From positions 124,001 through 188,000 of the forward strand of contig NZ_CP110806.1 of NCBI RefSeq assembly GCF_026184235.1: a DNA stretch of 64,000 nucleotides, in the 5' to 3' direction. Numbering within the stretch: position 1 is the stretch's first letter; every line of letters starts with the position of its first letter. Source of the stretch: Cellulomonas sp. S1-8. Lineage in GTDB: Bacteria; Actinomycetota; Actinomycetes; Actinomycetales; Cellulomonadaceae. Below are positions 57,238 to 64,000 of this stretch, in pieces. The notes beneath the pieces are model-generated. The model was given only the letters and a program-made list of their open reading frames with translations. It made no database searches and was not told where the DNA came from. Both the position numbers and the translations under genes were made by a program.

Positions 57238-58665
57238 TCAGGCACGGGAGACCTCGCGGCGGCGACGCGCGCGGACGGCCAGCAGCACGTCGACCAGCAG
57301 GAAGCCGAGCAGCGGCACGCCGAGCAGGGGGACGAACCAGCCGACGACGGCGGCGACGCCGACCACGAGGACCGCGAGCACGCGGGGCGCCCGACGCAGC
57401 CCGCCGGGCGGCAGCCACGGTCCGGGTCCGAAGCCGGGTGACCGCGTCGGGCGGCGCGCCCACCACATGCGGTACCCGAGCACGACGAGCGTGATCAGGC
57501 CGATCGCGAGCGCGGCGAGCACGAGCTGGTTGACGACGCCGAAGAGCAGGCCCATGTGCGCGTCGATGCCCCAGCGGGTCAGCTTGGCGGCGAGGTGCTG
57601 GTCGGCGAAGTCGACGCGGTCGACGACCTCACCGGTCGCGCCGTCGACGGCGATGGTGTCCGCCTGGGTCGGCCACGACCGCGTCGTCTCGGCGACGGTC
57701 CAGGCCTGCCCGTCACCGGCGGGCGGGACGATCCGCACCGGGTCACGCAGCCCGTCGGCCTGGGCGACGGCGTGCACGCTGCCGACGCCGCTCAGCGGGA
57801 CGTCGGCGGCCGCACCCTCACCTGCGCCGTGGACGTGCCCACCACCACCGCCGGTGGGCTCGTCGATCGTGGTGTCGACGGCGGCCGTGATCCAGCCCAG
57901 GGACTCGCGGAGCTCGCCGATGTTCGCGCCCGCCCGCGCCGACCATGTCAGCCCCGTGGCCGACAGCCCCAGCAGACCGACCGCGACGACCAGGCCGACG
58001 ACGCCGTGCCACGAGAGCAGCCGGCGCCGTCCGCGGGCCGCGGTCTCGGGGACGACGAGCCGGCGCAGCCGGCCGCGCCGGGCGCTGCGTGCGACCCACA
58101 TCGCGACGCCCGCGAGCACGACGACCCACAGCCACGACGCCGCGATCTCGGAGTACACCCGGCCGGGCTCGCCGAGCAGCAGGTTGCGGTGCAGGTCGTC
58201 GAGGTACCAGCGCACGGGCAGCCACTCGCCGGCCGTGGTGAGCGCGCCGCGCACCTCGAGCGTGTACGGGTCGACGAACACGGTGCGGCCCCTGCCCTCG
58301 GGGACGTCGTCGACGGCGAGGACGACGCGTGTGGTGCCGTCGGGGGTCGCGGCGGGACGGATCTCGGTGACCCGCCCCTCGGGGTGGGCCTCGCGCGCCG
58401 CGGCGAGCTGCTCGTCGAGCGCGCGCGGGCGTGTGCCGACCTCGTCGACGACCAGCTCCTGGGCGTGCACGACCGTCTCGAGCTGCGGGGTGGTGGTGTA
58501 GAGCAGGCCCGTCGTGGCGGCGACCAGCAGGAACGGGCCGACGAGGACGCCGGCGTAGAAGTGCAGGCGCAGCAGCAGGGGGTGCAGCGCGGACCACAGA
58601 GAGGTCCGTGCGGCGTCGTCAGGGGGTCCGGCGTCCGGGCGTGCCGGGGTGCGGGTCGTGGTCAT
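57238..58665 (-). CDS. PepSY-associated transmembrane protein
   Basis: The 475-aa product has four or more membrane helices. The first follows [23 protein letters not shown], which carries the conserved helix His typical of PepSY_TM reductases. A PepSY-like domain with [14 protein letters not shown] and an [20 protein letters not shown] helix follow, then [17 protein letters not shown] with a second His. This family includes ferric-siderophore reductase-like proteins; an iron or copper redox role is probable. A Gly/His-rich loop ([12 protein letters not shown]) may bind metal. It precedes no obvious uptake genes, but a membrane protein gene lies just upstream. Confidence 0.86.
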   Translation of the reverse strand: MTTTRTPARPDAGPPDDAARTSLWSALHPLLLRLHFYAGVLVGPFLLVAATTGLLYTTTPQLETVVHAQELVVDEVGTRPRALDEQLAAAREAHPEGRVTEIRPAATPDGTTRVVLAVDDVPEGRGRTVFVDPYTLEVRGALTTAGEWLPVRWYLDDLHRNLLLGEPGRVYSEIAASWLWVVVLAGVAMWVARSARRGRLRRLVVPETAARGRRRLLSWHGVVGLVVAVGLLGLSATGLTWSARAGANIGELRESLGWITAAVDTTIDEPTGGGGGHVHGAGEGAAADVPLSGVGSVHAVAQADGLRDPVRIVPPAGDGQAWTVAETTRSWPTQADTIAVDGATGEVVDRVDFADQHLAAKLTRWGIDAHMGLLFGVVNQLVLAALAIGLITLVVLGYRMWWARRPTRSPGFGPGPWLPPGGLRRAPRVLAVLVVGVAAVVGWFVPLLGVPLLGFLLVDVLLAVRARRRREVSRA

Positions 58666-58782
58666 GAGGGGTCGCTTCCGAGGGATCGGGGGCGCGCGCC
58701 ACGCGCGGCGCCGCCGTGGGCACCGCGCTGCGCGCGTCGGGGACGTGGCTGTGCCCCGGCCCGCCCGACCGCGCAGCGGCCG

Positions 58783-59388
58783 TCAGCAGCCGGGGAGCGG
58801 CAGCGCGGGTGGTCCTCGACGGGGGGCGGCGGTCGGCAACCAGGCCGTGACCGGCCGACGCCGGACCCACCGGGGCTCCTGGCGCGGGACGCGGACGTCG
58901 ACGTGCTCGGCGAGCAGCCGGACGACGTGCGCGACGAACGCCCAGCAGCGCGCGACGTTCGCCGCGGCGCGGTCGGCGCCCGCGAGCAGGGCGGCGGTCA
59001 GGACGACCGCGGCGCCGTGGGCGGCGAGCATGCCCAGGCCGCTGTGCGCGTGGGTGCTCGCAGGGGCGACGTCGGGCAGGGTGCCCACGCCGTGGTGCTG
59101 CGCCGCGGGCCCGGTCGCCGCGGCCGACGCGCCCGTGAGTACGGTGAGCGCGGTGTGCACCACCAGCTGCAGCGCCGCCAGCAGGGGGACGAGCCCGACG
59201 GTCCGCAGACGCCGACCGGCGAGCGGCGTCGCGGCGGCGAACGTCACAGCGCCGAGGGCGACGAGCACCTGGGCCGTCGGACGGGCGCCGCCGGAGGCGA
59301 CGTGCGCGCCGACGGCGAAGGCCACGGAGGTCGTCGCCACGCCGGCCGCGCGGGCCACCCAGAGCGCGGAGCCCCGGGACGCGGTCAT
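58783..59388 (-). CDS. Hypothetical multi-pass membrane protein
   Basis: No family is assigned with confidence. The 201-aa product has about four hydrophobic helices (AGVATTSVAFAVGAHVA, AQVLVALGAVTFAAATP, GLVPLLAALQLVVHTAL, LGMLAAHGAAVVLTAALLAG). A His-rich luminal loop (QHHGVG, THAHSG) and a basic Arg/Pro tail complete it. The His loop and position directly upstream of the PepSY gene on the same strand suggest a metal-related partner. ATG 59388 follows TAGGGT-N7, fitting a leaderless promoter. Confidence 0.72.
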   Translation of the reverse strand: MTASRGSALWVARAAGVATTSVAFAVGAHVASGGARPTAQVLVALGAVTFAAATPLAGRRLRTVGLVPLLAALQLVVHTALTVLTGASAAATGPAAQHHGVGTLPDVAPASTHAHSGLGMLAAHGAAVVLTAALLAGADRAAANVARCWAFVAHVVRLLAEHVDVRVPRQEPRWVRRRPVTAWLPTAAPRRGPPALPLPGC

Positions 59389-59395
59389 GGTGCGG

Positions 59396-59401
59396 ACCCT
59401 A
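59396..59401 (-). promoter_or_regulatory. Leaderless -10 box TAGGGT
   Basis: On the minus strand TAGGGT lies seven bases before ATG 59388. It faces away from the plus-strand box at 59464. Confidence 0.42.
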
Positions 59402-59463
59402 GCGGGACCTTCGTCCTGACCCCCGGGGTGAAGGGTTTCGGCCCCGCGGCGCCCGACGCGGCC

Positions 59464-59469
59464 TAGCGT
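59464..59469 (+). promoter_or_regulatory. Leaderless -10 box TAGCGT for the hydrolase gene
   Basis: TAGCGT is followed by 6 bases (GGAGGG) and GTG 59476. The GGAGGG abuts the start, so it cannot act as a ribosome site. Confidence 0.45.
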
Positions 59470-59475
59470 GGAGGG

Positions 59476-60774
59476 GTGAGTCTCACCGAGTACGCGATGA
59501 CGGGGTTCCGGGTGCGCGAGCACCGGCTCGAGGTGCCGGTGGACTGGGCCGACCCGCACCGGTTCGGGTCGATCGAGGTGTTCGCGCGGGAGGTCGTCGA
59601 TCCCGCCCGGGACGGTGAGGACCTGCCGCTGCTGCTGTTCCTGCAGGGCGGGCCGGGCGGGATGAGCCCGCGGCCGACACCCGGCGGGGGCTGGTGGGCC
59701 ACCGCGCTGCGCACGCACCGCGTCGTCCTGCTCGACCAGCGCGGCACGGGCCGGTCGTCGCGCGTCGAGGGCGCCGACGTCGCGGCGTTCGACGACGCGG
59801 TCACGGCCGCCGGCTACCTGGCGTGCTTCCGGGCCGACGCGATCGTCGAGGACGCCGAGCACCTGCGCCGCACGGTGTACGGCGGTCGCCGGTGGACGAC
59901 GCTCGGGCAGTCGTACGGCGGGTTCCTCACGCTCACGTACCTGTCCCGGCACCCCGGTGCGCTCGATGCGTGCTGGATCACCGGTGGCCTGCCGCCGGTC
60001 GGCGCGACGGCCGAGGACGTGTACGCGGCGACGTACCCCCGCCAGCTCGCGCGCAACCGCGCGCTGCGGCGCGCGTTCCCGGACGACGTCGCGCTGCTGG
60101 GCTGTCTGGCCGACCGGGTCGCCGCGCGTGACGTCGTGCTGGCGACGGGCGACGTCCTGACGGTGGAGCGCCTGCAGGCCCTCGGCATGGACCTCGGCAT
60201 GAGCACCGGCGTCGCCGGGCTGCACTGGCTGCTGGACACCGCGCTGGACCGCGACGGGGAGCCCGCGCCCGGGTTCCTGGCGCAGGTCGCGGCGCGCACG
60301 GGCTTCGACGCCAACCCGCTGTACCTGGTGCTGCAGGAGGTCATCTACCACTCCGGTCACCGCGCCCCGGGGTGGGCCGCGGCCGCCGAGCACGCGCGCC
60401 ACCCCGCGTTCGCCGCCGCCGCACGCCCCCTGCACCTGACGGGGGAGGCCGTGTTCCCGTGGATGTTCGCGCAGGTCGCGGCGTTGCGGCCGTTCGCGGC
60501 AGCGGCCGATGCCCTCGCGACGCGCACCGAGTGGCCGGAGCTCTACGACGTCGACCGCCTCGCCGCGAACGAGGTCCCGGTCGCGGCCGTGCAGTACTAC
60601 GACGACCCGTACGTCGACCTGGACCTGGCGCTGGCGACCGCGTCGGCGCTCGGCAACGCGCAGGTGTGGGTCACCAACGAGTACCTGCACGACGGGCTGC
60701 GCGTCGCCGGCGACGCGATCCTGCCGCGCCTGCAGGACCTGACCGCGGGTCGCTGGTCGGTCACCTCCCGCTGA
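59476..60774 (+). CDS. Alpha/beta hydrolase, proline iminopeptidase type (S33)
   Basis: The 432-aa product has the oxyanion block LLLFLQGGPGGMSPRP and LLDQRGTGRSS. The nucleophile elbow GQSYGGFLTL contains the catalytic Ser, and VNEYLHDGLR-type sequence near the end has the catalytic His in YLHDG. These are the marks of prolyl aminopeptidases, which release N-terminal proline from peptides. It has no signal peptide, so it acts in the cytoplasm. The start is GTG 59476 by -10 spacing. A G+C hairpin follows the stop. Confidence 0.88.
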   Translation: MSLTEYAMTGFRVREHRLEVPVDWADPHRFGSIEVFAREVVDPARDGEDLPLLLFLQGGPGGMSPRPTPGGGWWATALRTHRVVLLDQRGTGRSSRVEGADVAAFDDAVTAAGYLACFRADAIVEDAEHLRRTVYGGRRWTTLGQSYGGFLTLTYLSRHPGALDACWITGGLPPVGATAEDVYAATYPRQLARNRALRRAFPDDVALLGCLADRVAARDVVLATGDVLTVERLQALGMDLGMSTGVAGLHWLLDTALDRDGEPAPGFLAQVAARTGFDANPLYLVLQEVIYHSGHRAPGWAAAAEHARHPAFAAAARPLHLTGEAVFPWMFAQVAALRPFAAAADALATRTEWPELYDVDRLAANEVPVAAVQYYDDPYVDLDLALATASALGNAQVWVTNEYLHDGLRVAGDAILPRLQDLTAGRWSVTSR

Positions 60775-60776
60775 GG

Positions 60777-60830
60777 CGGGGCCGGATCGACCTGACGCCC
60801 CCACCCCTGTCGCAGGTGGGGTGGGGGGTG
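60777..60830 (+). terminator. Degenerate family A element and hairpin after the hydrolase
   Basis: GGCCGGATCGACCTGACGCC resembles the family A core. It is followed by CCCCACCCCTG and CAGGTGGGGTGGGG, which can pair imperfectly. It lies just after the stop at 60774. Confidence 0.45.
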
Positions 60831-60927
60831 CTGGCGGCGTGAACGGGTGAGGTTGTGGACGACGGTCCGGGCGATCCCGGCAGGTCCGGCATCATGGCGG
60901 GACACCCACCCTCCGGAGGACCTCGTC

Positions 60928-62625
60928 GTGCGCGCTGCCCGCCCGTCCCGCCCCGTCCGGTGCGCGCTCACGACCGGCCTGTGCGCGGCGGTCGCGCTGC
61001 TCGCGGCCTGCACCGGCGGCGACCCGTCGCCCGGTCCCGACGGCACACCGACCCCGACCGTCGACCCCGGCCCGCAGCCGGAGGGCGTCGTCGCGACGGC
61101 CGTGATCCCGGAGGGCGGGGTCGACCACGAGGTGCGCGTGCACCCGCTGGTGCGGGCCGGGGAGCACGTGGTCCTCACGCTGGACATCGTGCCCGTCGAG
61201 GAGATGGAGGAGACGATCCACATCCTCGGCTTCGGTGTGACGTCCTTCATCGCGGACGGCTCGGACCCGGTCAACGTCCGGCTGTTCGACCTTGCCGGCG
61301 ACGTCGTCCACCACGTCGGAGCCGACGCGGAGGGCGAACCGGTCGTGGCCCCGGACGACTGGGACCGGATCACGGGCGAGCGTGGCACCCGCCTGCAGAT
61401 GCCGTTCGCCGCACCCGCCGCGGACGTCGAGTCGCTGGCGCTGCTCGTGCCGGGAGCCCCGCTGTTCGCCGACGTGCCGATCGTCGACGGCGACCTGCCC
61501 GCGGCCGCGCACCCGGACGACGTGGCCGCGCTGGCGACCGCTGCGGCGAGCGCCGCCGCGGCCGCGTCGGCGAGCCCGTCCGCGACGCCCGAGGTCGAGG
61601 AGGTCGAGCCGCCCGAGGAGCTCGACCTCGATGCGGTCGTCACCGCGCCGACGTTCCCGCTCGAGTCGACGAGCGCCGAGCTCGCGGGCGCGGTGCGGAC
61701 CATCGAGTCGACGGAGAAGGTCGAGGTCACGCTCGGGTCCGACGTGCTGTTCGCGTTCGACTCCGCCGACCTGACGCCCGCGGCCGCCGAGGCGGTGGCG
61801 CTCGTCGCGCAGCGCCTCGCGGAGCGGGAGGCGGGCACCGTCGAGGTCGTCGGGCACACGGACGACCAGGCCGACGACGCGTACAACCGCGACCTGTCGG
61901 CGCGGCGCGCGCAGGCGGTCGCGGACGCGCTCGCGGCGCAGGTCGACGGCTCCGGGCACCGGATGAAGGTCGAGGGGCGCGGCGAGGCGGAGCCGATCGC
62001 CGACAACGGGACCGAGGAGGGCAAGGCGGTCAACCGCCGGGTCACGGTGTCGCTGACGTCGACCGTCATCACGCGGACCGACGTGACGACGACGGGCGAG
62101 CTGCCGCCGTTCGGCGCCTACGTGGGCACCGCGGGGACGCCCCTGCGGGTGGAGAACTTCGCGCGTGCGTGGGACGTCGACGCGACGGCCCGTCGTGTCC
62201 ACGGGCACGTGGTCGTGGACCTGACCGTGCACGGCGCGGACGACGAGGACGGCCTCGGCTGGGCCGTCAGCTTCCTGCGCGGGTTCTCGAGCCACCGCCC
62301 GGGGGAGACGGTCACCCCGCACGACCTCACGGCCCGCGGCACGGTGCTGCAGGGGGCGTCCCGCCTGTTCCCCCTGGACTACCGCGTCGGCGTGAACGAG
62401 ACGTGGCCCGACGGCGAGTGGTTCACGGCCTCCGACCTCGACGCCGGGGCGTGGATCGACGGCGGCCAGACGCGGACCTACACGTTCGTGTACCCGCGGC
62501 TCGACGTGGAGTCGGTGGTCTTCCAGGCCGGCACCGGCGTCGCGTTCGACGACGACTTCCGTCTCCTCGACGTGCCGGTCGCGGCCGACGGCGCGGCGAC
62601 ACCCACCCCCGACCCGACCGACTGA
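60928..62625 (+). CDS. OmpA-like lipoprotein, first copy
   Basis: The 565-aa product has a short basic start and a lipobox ending LLAAC (lipidated Cys at about residue 28), then a Pro/Thr/Asp linker. An unfamiliar beta-rich domain follows to about 200, then an Ala/Ser/Glu-rich spacer. The OmpA-type peptidoglycan-binding domain has SDVLFAFDSADLTPAA, VVGHTDDQADDAYNRDLSARRAQAVADAL and GRGEAEPIADN with NRRV. A C-terminal domain of about 200 residues is probably extracellular. It should hold the membrane face to the cell wall. GTG 60928 has GGAGGA seven bases upstream. A paralogue follows directly. Confidence 0.87.
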   Translation: MRAARPSRPVRCALTTGLCAAVALLAACTGGDPSPGPDGTPTPTVDPGPQPEGVVATAVIPEGGVDHEVRVHPLVRAGEHVVLTLDIVPVEEMEETIHILGFGVTSFIADGSDPVNVRLFDLAGDVVHHVGADAEGEPVVAPDDWDRITGERGTRLQMPFAAPAADVESLALLVPGAPLFADVPIVDGDLPAAAHPDDVAALATAAASAAAAASASPSATPEVEEVEPPEELDLDAVVTAPTFPLESTSAELAGAVRTIESTEKVEVTLGSDVLFAFDSADLTPAAAEAVALVAQRLAEREAGTVEVVGHTDDQADDAYNRDLSARRAQAVADALAAQVDGSGHRMKVEGRGEAEPIADNGTEEGKAVNRRVTVSLTSTVITRTDVTTTGELPPFGAYVGTAGTPLRVENFARAWDVDATARRVHGHVVVDLTVHGADDEDGLGWAVSFLRGFSSHRPGETVTPHDLTARGTVLQGASRLFPLDYRVGVNETWPDGEWFTASDLDAGAWIDGGQTRTYTFVYPRLDVESVVFQAGTGVAFDDDFRLLDVPVAADGAATPTPDPTD

Positions 62626-62642
62626 CGAACGGACCCGACGAC

Positions 62643-64000
62643 GTGCGGACCCTGCGCCCGGCGACCCTGATCGCCGCGACACTGACCCTGACGCTCGTGG
62701 CCTGCACCGGCGGTGACCCGGCACCAGGCCCGGACCGCACGACCACCCCGACCGTCACCCCCGGCCCGCAGCCGGAGGATGTGGTGGCGACGGCTGCGAT
62801 CCCCAGCGACGGGATGGAGATCGAGGTGGGGGTGCACCCGGTGGTCCGGGTCGGCGACCTCGCGGTGCTCACGCTCGACCTCACCGCGCAGGACCCGATC
62901 CCGGAGATCGGGTGGGTGCACGTCGAGGGCTTCGGCACCCAGGGGATCACGCACCATGTCACGCGGCACGAACCGAGCAACGTCCGGCTCGTGGACCTCG
63001 AGCGGGACGTCGTCCTGCACGTCGCCACGGACGCGGCGGGTGACCCCGTCGTCGCACCGGAACGTTGGGGCACGCTCGACGAGCCCGAGGGCGGGCGTCT
63101 GCAGATCGCGTACGCCGCCCCGGACCCGCGGGCGACCGAGGTCGCGGTCTTCCTGCCCGGCGCGCCGATGGTTGCGGCCGTGCCCGTGATCGACGGTGAC
63201 GTGCCGTCGAGCGTGCGTCCGGCGACTGCGTCGTCGAGCGCGACCGCGACGTCCGACGTCGACGTCCTGGACCTCGACGCCGTCGCCGACGCCCCCGTCT
63301 TCTCGCTGGAGTCCAGCAGCGCCGAGCTCGAGGGCGCCGTGCAGACGGTGGAGTCGACCGAGAAGGTCGACATCGCCCTCGGGTCCGACGTGCTGTTCGA
63401 GTTCGACCAGGCGGTGCTGACCCCGGCGGCGGACGCGGCGCTGCGACTCGTGGCGCAACGGCTCACCGAACGTGAGCCGGGGACGGTGGGCGTCGTCGGG
63501 CACACCGACGACCAGGGCGACGACGCGTACAACGCCGACCTGTCCCTGGCGCGGGCGCAGACGGTCGCCGACGCGCTCGGCGCGCTGGTCGACACGGCGT
63601 CGTACCCGATGACCGTCGACGGCCGCGGCGAGGCCGAGCCCTTCGTGCCGAACGACTCCGAGGAGAACCGCGCGCTCAACCGCCGCGTCACGGTGACCCT
63701 GACCTCGACCGTCGTCACCCGGACCGACCTGACCACGACGGGCGAGCTGCCTCCCTTCGGGGAGGACGGCCAGGTCGGGCCGGCCGGCACCCCGCTGCGG
63801 ATCGAGGGCGGGCGACGCGTGTGGGAGGTCGACGCGACCGCACGGCGTGTCCACGGGCACGTCGTCGTCGACGTCACGGTCCACGGCGCCGACGACGAGG
63901 AGAACGGCATGGGGGACACGATCGGCTCGCTCGACGGCGGTCCGCGCGGGCGGGGCGCCGGCACCTCGTCGCCCGACGCGTCGGCGCGCGGCGTCCTGCT
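62643..64000 (+). CDS. OmpA-like lipoprotein, second copy (partial at the window edge)
   Basis: The frame starting GTG CGG ACC CTG at 62643 runs to the right edge without a stop, so the 3' end is missing; about 452 codons are visible. It repeats the layout of the previous gene: lipobox LVAC after a short signal, TGGDPAPGPD linker, beta-rich domain, then an OmpA-type domain (SDVLFEFDQAVLTPAA, GHTDDQGDDAYNADLSLARA, GRGEAEPFVPN, NRRV) and the start of the same C-terminal domain. The Ala/Ser spacer is shorter than in the first copy. It lies 17 bases after the first copy, so the pair arose by tandem duplication and is co-transcribed. Confidence 0.85.
   Translation, partial: MRTLRPATLIAATLTLTLVACTGGDPAPGPDRTTTPTVTPGPQPEDVVATAAIPSDGMEIEVGVHPVVRVGDLAVLTLDLTAQDPIPEIGWVHVEGFGTQGITHHVTRHEPSNVRLVDLERDVVLHVATDAAGDPVVAPERWGTLDEPEGGRLQIAYAAPDPRATEVAVFLPGAPMVAAVPVIDGDVPSSVRPATASSSATATSDVDVLDLDAVADAPVFSLESSSAELEGAVQTVESTEKVDIALGSDVLFEFDQAVLTPAADAALRLVAQRLTEREPGTVGVVGHTDDQGDDAYNADLSLARAQTVADALGALVDTASYPMTVDGRGEAEPFVPNDSEENRALNRRVTVTLTSTVVTRTDLTTTGELPPFGEDGQVGPAGTPLRIEGGRRVWEVDATARRVHGHVVVDVTVHGADDEENGMGDTIGSLDGGPRGRGAGTSSPDASARGVL

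Overview
The window is very GC-rich, densely coded DNA from a high-GC actinobacterium. Several features point to an actinomycete of the Cellulomonas type: many GTG starts, leaderless promoters, an LAATG sortase signal, DUF6318, DUF385 and DUF427 proteins, and a KdpFABC-KdpDE block. The genus is an inference; no rRNA gene is present to settle it. I saw no tRNA, insertion sequence, prophage or CRISPR array.

Left end (1-6577, all minus strand). This is the most unusual part. A gene for an RpoN (sigma-54) family protein at 5351-6577 lies directly upstream of a tight four-gene operon (18-4721). The operon encodes two paralogous acidic proteins that share an LLE-TSEEELDQFLG core, a protein with an HEVGH zinc-protease motif, and a 508-residue protein I do not recognise. 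A near-consensus sigma-54 promoter (TGGCAC-N5-GTGCA) sits 47 bases before the first acidic gene. Between it and rpoN lie a perfect 20-bp inverted repeat and a 17-18 bp tandem array, both at plausible enhancer distances. Actinobacteria are generally regarded as lacking sigma-54, so this looks like a self-contained sigma-54 module with its own target.

Central metabolism (6578-18790). A tandem glycine riboswitch leads gcvP-gcvT-gcvH. Then come a small LuxR-type regulator, a MutT-like Nudix hydrolase, an Hsp20 gene under a CIRCE element, and a MalY/PatB-type C-S lyase. On the minus strand metF-metE follow a SAM-I riboswitch, with a short coupled leader ORF between riboswitch and metF.

18900-31644. 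An ECF41 sigma factor sits in an operon with an FAD/NAD oxidoreductase behind a matching ECF41 promoter. Next are a small hypothetical gene, tag, a sortase-anchored surface protein interrupted by a one-base frameshift, a DUF427 gene, hrpA, a DUF1361 membrane protein, a DUF6318 lipoprotein and a secreted PKD-like protein that is also frameshifted.

31645-48064. A HipB-HipA pair is flanked by copies of a palindromic repeat. The complete kdp system follows (micro-ORF, kdpF, A, B, C, D, E). Then come a membrane-tail protein, a YbaK-type editing protein, a STAS protein and sbcD-sbcC.

48100-64000. This part holds envelope and housekeeping genes: a LmeA-like DUF2993 protein coupled to an M50-like membrane protease, an IclR regulator, a membrane-anchored HNH (DUF1524) protein, an APC permease, an NfeD-like/flotillin pair, a DUF385 oxidoreductase, a PepSY membrane protein, a proline-iminopeptidase-like hydrolase and two tandem OmpA-like lipoproteins. 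The second lipoprotein runs off the right edge.

Two families of short palindromic repeats are scattered between genes. Family A is built on CTGGATYGMYCTCTC and has one copy inside hrpA. Family B is built on GGAAGTGGTC.
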